NCBI RefSeq assembly: GCF_011074885.1
Contig: NC_054690.1
Span: 2,361,001-2,425,000 of the forward strand
DNA from: Brettanomyces bruxellensis
Taxonomy: Eukaryota > Ascomycota > Pichiomycetes > Pichiales > Pichiaceae
Direction: 5' to 3'
DNA: 64,000 bases
In this document: one piece after another, positions 51,863 to 62,522 of the stretch
How positions within the stretch are numbered: position 1 is the stretch's first letter
Layout of the letters: each line of letters starts with the position of its first letter
Program-made: the position numbers and the translations under genes
The notes under the pieces: model-generated
What the model was told of the DNA's origin: nothing
The model's database searches: none
What the model saw: only the letters and a program-made list of their open reading frames with translations

Positions 51863-53053
51863 TCATTCCTCATCACTGTCTTCAGTGCCATCATTTGGAT
51901 CCATTATACCTCCCTCTCCTATGGCAAAGACGGTCTCAGTTTCCGCCAAGCAAGGACTGTCATATATCTTGCAAATTCTGTTGCGACCTTTGCCCTTTTT
52001 AAAGTAAAGTCTAGTTGTCGATGAGTGAGCAATAATGTTTCCACCAATGGGCTTCTTTGGGTCTGGATTAAATATAGCACTACTATCAACCTGGGCCACA
52101 ACTTGGTTAGTTATTAGAACGGCTATACCAAATTCATCAGCCAGTCTTTGTAAAGCCCTCATAAATTTAGCAACATGCATTTGTCTTGCACTTAATTCTG
52201 CCCGTCCACTATAATCAGTTCTATATAGAGCCATGACAGAATCAACTATGAGCAAAGAAAACCGTGACTGGGACATCATTTGTGCTGCCTGCTTAAGAAG
52301 CTGCATCTGGTGATCAGCATTATATGCTCTGGCATAAGCAACATTATCCAAAGCCTCGTTTTCATCCAAACTAAATCTTCGAGCGATAGAAACCAGTCGA
52401 ACTGGACGGAATGTTCCCTCTGTATCAATGTAAAGACACTTGCCCTCCCCTCCTCCCATATCAACAGGTAACTGTGCTGTAATTGCTAGCGTATGACAAA
52501 GCTGTGATTTTCCCGTTCGGAATTCTCCAAACACCTCCGTTATTGCACCAGTTTCGATTCCACCTCCCAATAAAGTATCCAACTGCTTGGAGCCGGTAGT
52601 TAAGGTTATCAACTCTGCACGCCTCTGGTGAAATTCAGTCGCCGTAGTAAAGCCAAGGGGAACAATCTTACTGGCTTCTGTAAGCAGTTTATCAGCTTTT
52701 TGTTCAGAAATACCTTTAACCGTAATCAGCTTTCTCTTCGGAGTATATGCAATAGATTCAACTGTGTAAAAGCCAGCCTCTTGAAGCTTTTTGATATCAT
52801 TGTTAGTAATGCCATTGCCAATTAGCGACTCTATTGGAGAAGGACCAACTTGGCCATCATCGTCTTCATCCATAACATCTGAAGGTGGGGGTGCTGTAGC
52901 TTTTCTGGGATGCCTTTCAGTTTCTGCATCATCGACAACAATCGCATTATTTCCACTTTGCGATTTTGACGAAACAACATCGTCATCATCTCCATGGTAT
53001 GAAAGATCTATGGCCTGCTCAGTTTGGGAGACAGCTGCTGAACTTGAAGTCAT
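51863..53053 (-). CDS. RAD51: Rad51 recombinase
   Basis: Forms the nucleoprotein filament for homology search and strand exchange in recombinational repair. 396 residues: an acidic N-terminal tail (1-70), the helix-hairpin-helix DNA-binding lobe around 70-130 ([20 protein letters not shown]), Walker [10 protein letters not shown] (176-184) and Walker B LLIVD (267-271). The ATP-cap/L2 region is near [10 protein letters not shown], and the C-terminus reads [20 protein letters not shown]. The second Walker A residue region matches Rad51 rather than Dmc1, and the polymerisation motif GFTTATE is present. An SCB/MCB pair lies about 310 bp upstream. Confidence 0.97.
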   Translation of the reverse strand: MTSSSAAVSQTEQAIDLSYHGDDDDVVSSKSQSGNNAIVVDDAETERHPRKATAPPPSDVMDEDDDGQVGPSPIESLIGNGITNNDIKKLQEAGFYTVESIAYTPKRKLITVKGISEQKADKLLTEASKIVPLGFTTATEFHQRRAELITLTTGSKQLDTLLGGGIETGAITEVFGEFRTGKSQLCHTLAITAQLPVDMGGGEGKCLYIDTEGTFRPVRLVSIARRFSLDENEALDNVAYARAYNADHQMQLLKQAAQMMSQSRFSLLIVDSVMALYRTDYSGRAELSARQMHVAKFMRALQRLADEFGIAVLITNQVVAQVDSSAIFNPDPKKPIGGNIIAHSSTTRLYFKKGKGRNRICKIYDSPCLAETETVFAIGEGGIMDPNDGTEDSDEE

Positions 53054-54555
53054 ATCTGAATATTATAATCGCACAGATGAGAACACAACAACTCCGTTAC
53101 CGTTCGATGCTGATATAATTTATTTAATCAACTAGAAGGGACTCCAAAAATAAATGAGGGACGAAATCACACTGGGGTCTCAATTTGCAGTTGAATAACT
53201 AACAATCGAGAATGCGAATAATATCAAGTTGACCGTTCGCTTGATTCCCATAACATAATATCAGATCAAAGCTGGGCATGAATGCAGATCAAATATGAGG
53301 TAGTAAAATTTTGTCATCTATTTACCTTTCATTTTTTCTGGAGAAAATATCAACGCCTTCGCGAAACGCGTAAAAATCAGGGCTGCAAAAAGCTGAAGAA
53401 AAAAAAAGGAGTACAGTCTGATTAAGCCATTTGTCCAAAGTATGGGATAAAAAAGGAAATATGATCTATAAGTAGGGGTGCATCGATATAGGAGAAATAT
53501 TATGAGCAATGAAAGAAATTCGAAACGAAGAACGAAAACTGATTAGAGAAAAATGTAGGGAGTCAAAGCTTAAAACCTGAGAAGTAGGTAGTGTCCAACA
53601 AAGATGATACATAATCAAGCGCCAGATACCTTTCAAGAAAATTCCAATGACTGTTTTTAAAAACAATACAGCGAAACTGAAATTAAACATTCTCCTTGCT
53701 TGATAATATTAAAGCCGTGCCTACGCTTTAATGAAGAAACATTTATGGGAAACATCACTTTAGAAACGTCAAGGGCATAAATATTAGAAAAAGACATAAC
53801 ATAACGGTCTGTGGCTTACACATTTGTCAAAAACAAATACTGAAATATTTAGATATAGTCTGCTATATATTACGTACATATATATGTCTATAAGCATGGT
53901 CTTTATTGCCTCCAATGGATAATAAATTTCTTCGAACGGAAATTAATATGCCTATAAGGAATGCCGAAAAATTCGCCGTAGCTTTACGAAAGCAAGGGTA
54001 AGGGAATGCTGATTTCAAGAAAACATAAACACAGACAAGCACCACCACTGACAATGCCAAAAACCAAAGTCAGAATTTGGGTTGAAAAACAAATAATAAA
54101 AATTCAATGAAAGAGAAAAGTGAGGACAATTAACTCACAGTGACCTAACAATTAGTCGGCCACGCTTGATTGTTGTAGAGGAATGTAAATTTAGGTACGG
54201 ATAATACCAGTTGGAATAACCAATAAAAAATAAATTATGGAATAGAATATGATGAAATCACGAGGAAAGTCTGCACACCAATGAGAATTGATCTCAACGT
54301 AGGAAATTATAGTGCTAATCGTGTCATGGTAAGATTTAAATAATATTTATCTAATTAGATATAGATGATGCTATATCTTCCTAAAATATTATTTGAGTAC
54401 AAACCCTATTGACTACTTGTTTCACCTGTTTAAAGTAGGGAAGTACAAGCTACTAGGACCAAAATTCTTTTCATATACGCTGCAGCCATATAAGATTTAA
54501 ACTTATCATCGTGAAGACTAAAGATCAGTCAAATAACTAGGCAGCAGATTCTTCT
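53054..54555. other. Divergent intergenic region RAD51/SYT1
   Basis: 1.5 kb promoter region containing the SCB/MCB pair. Short minus-strand frames (for example 53863-54060) show no family resemblance. Confidence 0.55.
53360..53371. promoter_or_regulatory. Overlapping SCB and MCB upstream of RAD51
   Basis: CGCGAAA at 53360-53366 (an SBF-type core) runs directly into ACGCGT at 53366-53371 (MBF). RAD51 is the nearest gene reading away from it at 306 bp. SYT1 starts 1.2 kb away on the other side. Confidence 0.6.
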
Positions 54556-57500
54556 TTGACAATGTGGCACTTTCGAAGTTGGCAGAGAAACAAGAGCCGT
54601 CGAACTTCGGGGGAAGACAAGAAGAATTCTAGGGAAAAGACTTCTCATTTACATATGAAGCCAAATATAAGGAAGGACGTTGAACACATAAAAATTTCAG
54701 CTCCAATTTTGGATACCACTGTAACTTCAAAGTATATGGATTTTTCATCAATGCCGTTTAGCCAGTCGACAAATAATAACAAAAAGTTTAACAACGAGGA
54801 ATCAATTCCCAGAATACGTGTTGGTCCTGAGGGAAGTAACAAGGCAGGTGATACTCCCACAATAAATGTGCGTGAGGACCAACATACAGTGGAGAAGCAG
54901 CTGAAAACACCCACAGAGGAATCTGAAAATGGCATCGAAAAATTTCAGCATCTACTGGTGGGTAAGATAAAGTTAGAAAGAAGCAATACCGTAAGCTCAC
55001 ACAAACAAGCTAGTGGAAAGAAAATAGAAATTATAAGGGTTGACCAAAAGAACATTCCTCTAAGAAACGCTCGTATTATGAGGAGGGATAAAACAAACAA
55101 GGTTGCCGAAGATCACATAATGAATGCTCCGAAGACGAGAAGCCTCGATCCTAAAAGCAAGCCTCAGACAAAGAGAACTGGAAGGAACAATTCTTCAGCT
55201 AAGAACGCTGGTCAGAACAAACAGAATATAAGGCTCGTCATTTCTGATGGTTATTCACGGAATGTCGCAGAACAGGATTCAGAGTCTGGTACCGTGGGTC
55301 CTATAACAACAGCAAAGCCATCACTTCAGACGGTTGCCATAAAGCCTACCATTTCAGAACAATCTACAGATCCAGGAATACATCAAAACTCCTCGCTGAA
55401 AGTAGAAAGCCAGATTAATCATGATCAAATAGATATTGCTCAGGAAAACACTGCACATTCAAATGCACTTGAAGAAAAGAATGACGAGAAATCAACATCA
55501 GAAAAAGAACCTATTGATATTCCTAAGGCCGATGCTCATCTGGTGCATGAAAAGACAAAGATTGAAAAGGGGCAATCAAGAGATGATCAAATAAATGATC
55601 ACATCATAAGAGTCGCAGATAGCGAGCTTAACCAAGAAGCAAATGTGGAGAAGCAGTTTCAAGAAATGCGAATTCAACAAGAAAAGAATGCTCCACTCGA
55701 GACAATACAGTCTGACGATGAAATTGATCTGGAATCAATGAACGTTGACCAACCGGGGACTGACCAAGAAATTATACATGACTTGAAAGACCCAAGTTCA
55801 TCCTTGCACGCATTATTTTCTTCTAAAAACATACCAATTGATGATCCAAACTATCCAGTTGCGAGACTTGCACATCTGAAAGAGGTGGCCCTTAAGTTGT
55901 ATGATTCAACATTTGAGGACGTTGAACCAAAGGACTATCTTACATTTTTAGGAGGTGGAATGAATAAAGGTGATAATGCTCCTCTGGATTCCGATATTGT
56001 GCGAATGTTCTATATGTCAAAGTTTCGCTGGAATTATAATATGTTGTCATCTCTACGTATTCTCTGCGATAAGCTTTTTTTCAAAGGTGAATCTCAATAT
56101 ATTGATAGAATTATTGACTCATTTTCGAAAAGTTGGTTCGAAGTGTTCGGCATATGCAATAGGAAAACATTATTTGGAAGCCCTAATGGCGTCTATTTGG
56201 TGGCATACTCTTTAATCATTCTTAATACTGACCTACATACCAAAGGGCGTGGTAATGAGAGGGTGAAGAGAATTTCCAAATCAAAATTCGTCAAGAATAC
56301 TATTGCAGCCATGACGCAGGCTAATGTTCCATATTCAAACACTAAACTTCTAGAGCATGAATTGAAAGACTTTTATGCCAGCTTGTCATCAAACGAGCTT
56401 CATCTTACGGATGCTACAAGTATGCAGATAGGAGCATCAGGAAAACTTTCTAATGGTCACGTTATAGCATCGGATTCTGAGGAGAGCGTTGAGAACGATG
56501 AAACAGTGCAGAACAGTTTAAAGCCGAGACAATCGATTAATTCGTTGTTCAGCAAAGGGGAGCATGGCAAAGCGGATGATCTTTCTTTATTTTCCTCTGC
56601 TGCTATTGTTGGAAACACACCAAGCTCTTCTTTTGGCTTTGCTAAGGCTATTAGAGCGGAAGGTTCCATGACAGCATTAGACAGCAGTAGAAACTCCATG
56701 TACTCTTTTGGGGCCGGAAGCACCTTTACTACTGGCTCCATTAATGCAAGTATTCTCACAAGATTTAGTTCTAGGAATCCGGGCCCACTAAATCCAGACT
56801 TTTCGCTAACAGTTGGAGATTGCACTCCAAACGATCCTTATTTTGTCGAGGAAGATGGAGATGTAGAGCTTGAAATGGGAGGTCCGCCTTGGATTAAAGA
56901 GGGTATTCAGAAGGTGGTTTTAACGCATAGTGTCATTCAAAGTATGAATACGAACAGACAGAGCTCCGTGGTTGGTTCACTATCTTCGTTGAATGAATTA
57001 TTTAAACACTCAAATCTGCGATTTGCTGGCTTTTCTGGAGGATCGAGAATACCATGGAGGGATCATTTCACGGTAGTTTCAGAGGGTCAACTTCGACTTT
57101 TTAGCTTTGAAAAGTCAGGCAGAATGAACAATTCCAGAAATAAGGGTGACGGAAACTGGACTGATTCTGCCATCTGCTTAGCTTCTGTGACATTAAACTC
57201 TTGTTATGCTCAATTAGTTCGTCCGAAGTCAAAACTTTACTTCCATATTCTCAAGCATATGCAGAAGATTCAGATAAGAACAAGGGAGGAAACATTCTGG
57301 GTGCTCAATTTACCGTTGAATGATTCGAGTACATTCAAAAATTACAGGAGGATATTCTTCTGCTCTGGAACTACACAAAATGCTGCAGAATTTTGTGACA
57401 GCTGCAACTTTTGGGCAGCAAGAACATCTTCGATACCTCCGGAAGAGACAATTTCTTCCATTGAATATGGTTGGTCTACCAAAATGTTCCAGATCATGGA

Positions 57501-58047
57501 TGGTGTAACTTCTGGATCAATGGAAAGAGCAAAAGCTGAAGATTACTTATCATCGGTGACGATCCAAAAATGGCAGCCTGTTGTGTATGGACTCATTGCC
57601 AGTGAAAATTCAATGATAGAGCAGTTGAATAAATTGAAACAGTATTATTGCAGCCTTCAACTGACATGTAGGAAACACCGAGAATTAGGAATATTTCAAG
57701 ATAGGCTACAAAGTTTTGCCGGGGGTCCTCGAGCAAGGCCCGGCAAGAGTGGCTTATTTGGAAGGGGCAAAAAAGCAGGAAATACTTCAAACAATATCCG
57801 TATGATTCGGAAAAACTATCTAAATAGATTGAACTATTTTTCAAATGAATTGCTTAAATTTGGAAGCTATATAGCCATTATGCAAAGTGCAATTGTTCTT
57901 CGTCGGAAGAAATTAGCTGAAGCAGAGGAGAGGGATAATATTATCCAAGAGGAAGAGGAAGAAGACGATGAAGATGATGATCAAAATTTTAAGGATAGTA
58001 GAAGTGAGCCACAGGATGAGGCTAGGGATAACGAAATTTCAGCTTAA
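54556..58047 (+). CDS. SYT1: Arf guanine-nucleotide exchange factor, Sec7-PH type
   Basis: Activates Arf-family GTPases at Golgi/endosomal membranes. Of 1163 residues, the first 410 are polar and disordered. The Sec7 domain covers about 415-615 (LHALFSSKNIPIDD to HELKDFYASLSS). The catalytic glutamate finger is intact in KGESQYIDRI (near 511-520), and LVAYSLIILNTDLHTK is present. A Ser-rich linker follows, then a PH domain at about 830-970 (WRDHFTVVSEGQLRLFSFEK). The tail is helical, ending in an acidic run (EEEEEDDEDDD). Size and order match S. cerevisiae Syt1 (Arl1/Arf GEF) better than the shorter Yel1. Confidence 0.88.
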   Translation: MTMWHFRSWQRNKSRRTSGEDKKNSREKTSHLHMKPNIRKDVEHIKISAPILDTTVTSKYMDFSSMPFSQSTNNNKKFNNEESIPRIRVGPEGSNKAGDTPTINVREDQHTVEKQLKTPTEESENGIEKFQHLLVGKIKLERSNTVSSHKQASGKKIEIIRVDQKNIPLRNARIMRRDKTNKVAEDHIMNAPKTRSLDPKSKPQTKRTGRNNSSAKNAGQNKQNIRLVISDGYSRNVAEQDSESGTVGPITTAKPSLQTVAIKPTISEQSTDPGIHQNSSLKVESQINHDQIDIAQENTAHSNALEEKNDEKSTSEKEPIDIPKADAHLVHEKTKIEKGQSRDDQINDHIIRVADSELNQEANVEKQFQEMRIQQEKNAPLETIQSDDEIDLESMNVDQPGTDQEIIHDLKDPSSSLHALFSSKNIPIDDPNYPVARLAHLKEVALKLYDSTFEDVEPKDYLTFLGGGMNKGDNAPLDSDIVRMFYMSKFRWNYNMLSSLRILCDKLFFKGESQYIDRIIDSFSKSWFEVFGICNRKTLFGSPNGVYLVAYSLIILNTDLHTKGRGNERVKRISKSKFVKNTIAAMTQANVPYSNTKLLEHELKDFYASLSSNELHLTDATSMQIGASGKLSNGHVIASDSEESVENDETVQNSLKPRQSINSLFSKGEHGKADDLSLFSSAAIVGNTPSSSFGFAKAIRAEGSMTALDSSRNSMYSFGAGSTFTTGSINASILTRFSSRNPGPLNPDFSLTVGDCTPNDPYFVEEDGDVELEMGGPPWIKEGIQKVVLTHSVIQSMNTNRQSSVVGSLSSLNELFKHSNLRFAGFSGGSRIPWRDHFTVVSEGQLRLFSFEKSGRMNNSRNKGDGNWTDSAICLASVTLNSCYAQLVRPKSKLYFHILKHMQKIQIRTREETFWVLNLPLNDSSTFKNYRRIFFCSGTTQNAAEFCDSCNFWAARTSSIPPEETISSIEYGWSTKMFQIMDGVTSGSMERAKAEDYLSSVTIQKWQPVVYGLIASENSMIEQLNKLKQYYCSLQLTCRKHRELGIFQDRLQSFAGGPRARPGKSGLFGRGKKAGNTSNNIRMIRKNYLNRLNYFSNELLKFGSYIAIMQSAIVLRRKKLAEAEERDNIIQEEEEEDDEDDDQNFKDSRSEPQDEARDNEISA

Positions 58048-58474
58048 ATACATATTTTGTATAGATAAACTGGGCTTAGATGTTACATTCGAAAAGTGAA
58101 ATCCTTTTTTTTTTTCGTAGTATTTTTAAAATCAAGAGACGTAGTTTTTCTACTTTTTTTTTTTTTTTTTTGTAGTGGTACGCACCAGCATTTTTTCCTT
58201 TCTCACCCCAAACTCACAAATTCATTTTCTCATAGGAAGGCAAAGAGAGACAAAAAAAATGGAACGCATGGAAATTCGAAGGTTGGGTCTCTTCTTTTCA
58301 AACCACAACATCTGAAACAATCAGGGCCAGCCAACAATTGATCTTTATCATTGCTGGGTAAGCAACAAATCAATACAGATAACAAAAACAAATCGATAGC
58401 TCTTCATCTTTGGGTTGCCAGTCGAGTTTTTTATTTTGGAAAAGAAAGAAGTACAATATTTGAAACATTACCAT

Positions 58475-58507
<33 letters not shown>

Positions 58508-58515
58508 CGAACACG
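58048..58515. other. Region upstream of PUP3
   Basis: 468 bp with T-runs (58104-58115, 58155-58172) and an AT dinucleotide tract at about 58487-58507 ending just before the PUP3 start. In-frame ATGs upstream of the true start would add an unrelated AT-repeat-encoded extension. Confidence 0.65.
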
Positions 58516-59136
58516 ATGTCTCAAGATCCAAGCACTTACAATGGAGGATCAGCAGTTGCTATGGTGGGAAAGGATTGCGTTGCAATAGCTTCCGATCTTC
58601 GTTTAGGACAACAGTCGCTAGGCCTTTCAAATGATTTTGAAAAAATATTCCATTATGGACATGTGTTTCTAGGATTGACCGGATTGGCCACAGATGTGAT
58701 GTCTGTACACGAAGATCTTAGAAAGAAGACCAATTTGTATAAGATGAAGGAGCAAAGGGAAATAGAGCCAGAGAGCTTCGCCAATTTAATTTCGAGTTCG
58801 TTGTATAAAAGAAGATTTGGCCCTTGGTTTGTTGGACCAATCGTTGCAGGTTTAAATAGTCACTCGGGAAAACCATTCATTTGTGGTTTTGATTACATTG
58901 GCTGCATAGATTTTGCTAAGGATTTTATTGTCGCAGGAACAGCCTCTGAACAGCTTTTCGGTATGTGCGAATCACTATATGAACCCAACTTAGAACCAGA
59001 GGATTTATTTGAGACTATATCACAAGCTTTGCTAAATGCAGTTGACAGGGATGCACTTTCTGGATGGGGAGCTGTTGTTTACGTGATAACAAAAGATAAA
59101 GTGGTGAAGAGGTTCTTAAAGACACGCCAGGATTAA
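58516..59136 (+). CDS. PUP3: 20S proteasome subunit beta 3
   Basis: Non-catalytic beta-ring subunit of the 20S proteasome. 206 residues from MSQDPSTYNGGSAVAMVG, nearly the same length as S. cerevisiae Pup3 (205). It has no Thr-Gly propeptide-processing site, as expected for beta 3, which is inactive. Family segments are KDCVAIASDLRLGQQ, FLGLTGLATDV, RFGPWFVGPIVAGL and the end DALSGWGAVVYVIT. The start was placed at 58516, not at an upstream in-frame ATG at 58351, because the extension is encoded by an AT microsatellite. Confidence 0.96.
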   Translation: MSQDPSTYNGGSAVAMVGKDCVAIASDLRLGQQSLGLSNDFEKIFHYGHVFLGLTGLATDVMSVHEDLRKKTNLYKMKEQREIEPESFANLISSSLYKRRFGPWFVGPIVAGLNSHSGKPFICGFDYIGCIDFAKDFIVAGTASEQLFGMCESLYEPNLEPEDLFETISQALLNAVDRDALSGWGAVVYVITKDKVVKRFLKTRQD

Positions 59137-59318
59137 GGCCTATATATAGCTTTAATTACAGTGCAGTGAATAAATACAATAAAGTAAATCAGTGGGACTA
59201 AACCACATAAATTTAGCCTGAGTGGATGCTCGATTCTTGACTGTGATTATATTATGTACAATGGAATTTGTTAGATAGACAGATAAATAAAATGGACTGA
59301 AGATAAGATGAAAACTGT
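59137..59318. other. Short convergent gap PUP3/CMC2
   Basis: 182 bp between 3' ends; shared terminator region, nothing else seen. Confidence 0.6.
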
Positions 59319-59824
59319 TCATTCATTGGAAGTAGGAGTTCCATCAGGTTTCTTCCCATGCTTCATCTCGTATTCCTTTTCTATAACTTTCTTCAAGTAC
59401 CCATCCTTTCCATATTCTTCTTCAAACATCTTCTTTTTCTTCTCCTCAAACTTCTTCCTTTCCGCTTTCTTACGTATGATCTTTCTCCTTCTCCTGGCCT
59501 GTGTTGTCTGGTCTAAGCACATATTTAGTTCCTGCCGCAAAGATGAACATCGTCCAAGTGCTTTGTTTATAAATCCCTTCTTCTGGCATTCGTCTAATGC
59601 TCTCATTAAAGAACTACATGCTAAATGAAGGGAAAAATTAATGTCATATGTTAGTATCAACTTTATGATAATGGGTGGGAAAAATCAATGCCAAATTAAA
59701 TTGCTACCTAAAATCATCGTCTATTATGGCTTTCGTATTACTTACCCATAAAGTTATTTTCATCCACTTCAGGGAATAATTGTGAATCATCTTGTTTAGG
59801 CACCTTCTTTTCGCTTGATGGCAT
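59319..59824 (-). CDS. CMC2: Cx9C mitochondrial protein Cmc2 (one intron)
   Basis: Small intermembrane-space protein needed for cytochrome c oxidase biogenesis, imported by Mia40. Exon 1 is 59746-59824 (26 codons plus one base) and exon 2 is 59319-59620. The 125-nt intron has donor GTAAGT, branch TACTAAC (complement of 59650-59656) and acceptor TTTAG. The joined protein has 126 residues beginning MPSSEKKVPKQDD. Twin Cx9C motifs are C28-x9-C38 and C51-x9-C61. A charged helix follows, with EEEYGKDGYLKKVIEKEY, which matches the Cmc2 C-terminus. Without splicing the first Cys would lack its proper N-terminus. It is divergent from MTC1. Confidence 0.92.
59621..59745 (-). other. Spliceosomal intron of CMC2
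   Basis: 125 nt, GTAAGT...TACTAAC...TTTAG on the minus strand, phase 1. It joins NFM to ACSSLMRALDEC. Confidence 0.9.
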
Positions 59825-60195
59825 TATTATCCTTTCTACACTGACTGTTGATTAATTAGATTGGTATGAGTATTGGGCTTTCAACGGATACAAATATAGT
59901 CAGGAATTCCCTTTGATATTCGTATGATAACTATTACTCTGATAAAATAGTTATATTTCCTTAATTTATATTAGGGGTTTAAGCAGGAAGAAATAATGAC
60001 GTTGACGTTCACAAAAAAAATAGGGCCCACACATTTTTGCTCTTGCGAGGAACGTATAGATTTACGAATGCCATCTTTCTACTACGATATGTTAACGTTT
60101 AATTGTTGTTTAAAATTTTACACGATTTCATGCAAATTAGGGATCATAGTAGTTTTTCAATTTACAATTGTGATATTGAACACGTAACAACAAGG
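59825..60195. other. Divergent promoter region CMC2/MTC1
   Basis: 371 bp; no gene supported. An in-frame open stretch before the MTC1 start (from 60103) is not kept. Confidence 0.6.
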
Positions 60196-61560
60196 ATGTC
60201 GGACAAAAAACAAACAAATGAAGATGAGGTGTTCGAATTCCTCAATTCGCTTCCAGATCAAAAAGAGGGGGAAGGTGCGCCAGTTAAGCAAAACTCAGAG
60301 GATTCTAAGGCAAAGAAAGGAAATTCAGGAAAGACGGATCAGGATATTCTAGATTTTTTGGATGAACTAGAGGCAACAAATAAAGATAAGAAAGTTGATA
60401 CAAAAGTTGAAAGTACGACGGTGGAGGTGACTAAAAAGCCAATAGAAGAAACCAATAAAGACCCAAAGGAAACCAAGGAGCAGGAAAAGGCAAATGATAC
60501 GGAGGAAGTGAATGATCCAATAACATCATTTTCAAAATGGTGGAGTGGAAATGGATCTAAAAAGGTTAGCTCTGGTATTACATCATTATGGGGCACAGCT
60601 CAGTCATTAACACAGCAAGCACAAGTGAAGGCGGAAAGTGCAATTAAACAGGCTAAAGAGCAGGGTGTCGAGGACAAGCTCAGGACGGCATTCAAGGATT
60701 TTGGAATTACTGGTGTTTTGGAGGGAGATAGAGATTTGACAGATAAAGAGAGGGAAGAATTACTCAAGCTTCCAGACACCAAAAAGGCGGTGGAGTCAAT
60801 TAATAAGGGAATTAATCTATTTTCAACTAGACTAACAGATGTTCTTGAGACGTTGAATAGCAAAGATGAAGTGATTAACATTAAATTAGTTCATGATTTG
60901 AAGAACTATCCGAATTTGTCCAAGTACGTGAAGCACAACTTTGAGGACGTGATGAGTGAGCAGGTTGACGGAAATATCGATGTTCACGTTGCCCAGTCGG
61001 GGACAGTGTCGGAACATCAAACGAATGCATATGGAAAGAGAGATATAAATCTTTTCCAGGGAAAATTGTCTGATGCAGACCGTTTGGTTGAAGCCAACAT
61101 CGAAAGTATAATGTCACCGGCCACAGAAAAAGCGGATGGATCATCAAAAGTATTTGATAAGACGGGGGCTACAGCAAGAAATACCAATATTTATATTGGC
61201 CTTTTAGCAGTTTCGACAAACAGAAACACTGTTAGTAATGGAAAAGACAATTCGAAGGAAGAAAAAGGGAGTACAGACTCAGCAGAAGACAACTCAGCGA
61301 TCACAATCGATGAACTTTCAGGGTCATCCTTTTGTTTTACGGCGACACTGGTCGACAAAACACATGACATTAAAATTACAAACAGATCTCAACCATTTCC
61401 TTTGAAGTGGTGTCAATGGATCGACGGAAATTTTAATAAGATAGATAAAGAAGAGGATGTTGATCCAAGTGAGTGGGTTATCGATTGGATTGATCAAGGA
61501 CTAGACAAAACATTTGGTGTCATGGCCCAAACATATGTGATTATGAGAATGGGCTACTAA
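60196..61560 (+). CDS. MTC1: Maintenance-of-telomere-capping protein 1 homologue
   Basis: 454 residues (S. cerevisiae Mtc1 is 478). Its exact function is unsettled; it was found in a telomere-capping screen and is linked to COPI vesicles. The N-terminus is acidic and holds two similar short motifs, DEVFEFLNSL and DQDILDFLDEL, followed by a Lys/Glu-rich region. A WW-containing block (FSKWWSGNGSKKVSSGITSL) and an amphipathic QA-rich helix come next. The C-terminal half is a folded domain ending QPFPLKWCQWIDGNF and DWIDQGLDKTFGVMAQTYV. The start at MSDKKQ was chosen because the extension upstream has no similarity. Its stop overlaps the FMP46 stop. Confidence 0.9.
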   Translation: MSDKKQTNEDEVFEFLNSLPDQKEGEGAPVKQNSEDSKAKKGNSGKTDQDILDFLDELEATNKDKKVDTKVESTTVEVTKKPIEETNKDPKETKEQEKANDTEEVNDPITSFSKWWSGNGSKKVSSGITSLWGTAQSLTQQAQVKAESAIKQAKEQGVEDKLRTAFKDFGITGVLEGDRDLTDKEREELLKLPDTKKAVESINKGINLFSTRLTDVLETLNSKDEVINIKLVHDLKNYPNLSKYVKHNFEDVMSEQVDGNIDVHVAQSGTVSEHQTNAYGKRDINLFQGKLSDADRLVEANIESIMSPATEKADGSSKVFDKTGATARNTNIYIGLLAVSTNRNTVSNGKDNSKEEKGSTDSAEDNSAITIDELSGSSFCFTATLVDKTHDIKITNRSQPFPLKWCQWIDGNFNKIDKEEDVDPSEWVIDWIDQGLDKTFGVMAQTYVIMRMGY

Positions 61561-62178
61561 TTGCTAGTGATTTTACTATCAGTGTGATACTTTTGTAGCA
61601 ACCGTTTCAAATCTTCAGAGTCTGAAACTAGATAGCGATGCTCCCAATCAACTGCCAAAGGAGGAACAAAGAAATCATGCTTGATCATGTATTCTTGAGA
61701 TTTTGGAGTCTGATCTTGATGCAAAGCTTCAGGTGGGAATGCTTTTGCGTATGAATAATTATCGAGCGAGGTAACTGTTACCTTGGGGAAAGCGGAAAAA
61801 AGTGCCTTTTTCACTGCGGGTGAAGTTGCTGCATAAGTGAGCATAAGATCGAACTGCTTCTTTGTAGGAATGGAATTTGACACGTCAATCTTATATCTAT
61901 ATATCCCTGAGGAGAGCTTTTTTCGATCTCCGAAGAATTGTGATAAAAAGCCATGCTTTATATTCTTCTCTTTTACGTCCTTGCAGACCCTTTCCTTTTT
62001 CAATATATCGAGCATTTTCACAGAAAGTGGATTTCCAGCGTAATGACTGTTTATATCTATTAGTAAAGCAGATCGATTAAAAAAAAAAAATAGAAAGAAT
62101 AAAGAAGTGAAGTAAAGGAAATACTTACTATAGAGTGATCACACTGGGTGACTCTGCCAACGTCCTAAACATAGACAT
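61557..62178 (-). CDS. FMP46: Fmp46-like mitochondrial thioredoxin-fold protein (one intron)
   Basis: Putative redox protein of the mitochondrion (DUF1687/Fmp46 family). Exon 1 is 62129-62178 (16 codons plus two bases) and exon 2 is 61557-62046. The intron is 82 nt (62047-62128). The joined N-terminus MSMFRTLAESPSVITLYHY aligns with the N-terminus of S. cerevisiae Fmp46 (MSLFKTL...), and the C-terminal VDWEHRYLVSDSEDLKRLL matches the WVDWEKKA region. The 179-residue length exceeds the yeast protein (133) through a middle insert. No Cys pair typical of an active thioredoxin is seen, so redox activity is uncertain. Confidence 0.85.
62047..62128 (-). other. Spliceosomal intron of FMP46
   Basis: 82 nt: donor GTAAGT, branch TACTAAT (near 62059-62065), acceptor ACAG on the minus strand, phase 2. 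Confidence 0.88.
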
Positions 62179-62522
62179 GATAGTATATTCCACTATTGAA
62201 AAATTAGACTATCAATCAGAAATGTTGAACAAATAAAGTGTTCATGTAAGAGACAATTAAAATAGAATGAATACTGGATGCTGCATCTATTTATACTAAC
62301 ATACCTACGCACTGGAAAATAATGTAACTTGTTTAAATTGCGTTAACGCCTTTTAAAAAAAAAAAAAAAAATAGAAATCCTGGGGTACTACCATTCGTGG
62401 GGTGAGGGGAAATAAGAAGGGCAGGGTGAACTAACTCTATATTACCCTGAAATACTAATTGCGGCTATTAGCATTATTTGACTCGAACCTTTTCTAGTTG
62501 ATGCACAGTACAATACATCTTA
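62179..62522. other. FMP46 upstream region and NIT2 3' region
   Basis: 344 bp with an A-run at about 62356-62371. No gene seen. Confidence 0.6.

Noticed and set aside
53863..54060. 65-codon minus-strand frame with an N-terminal hydrophobic segment
   Set aside because: Short, in a promoter gap, no family resemblance.
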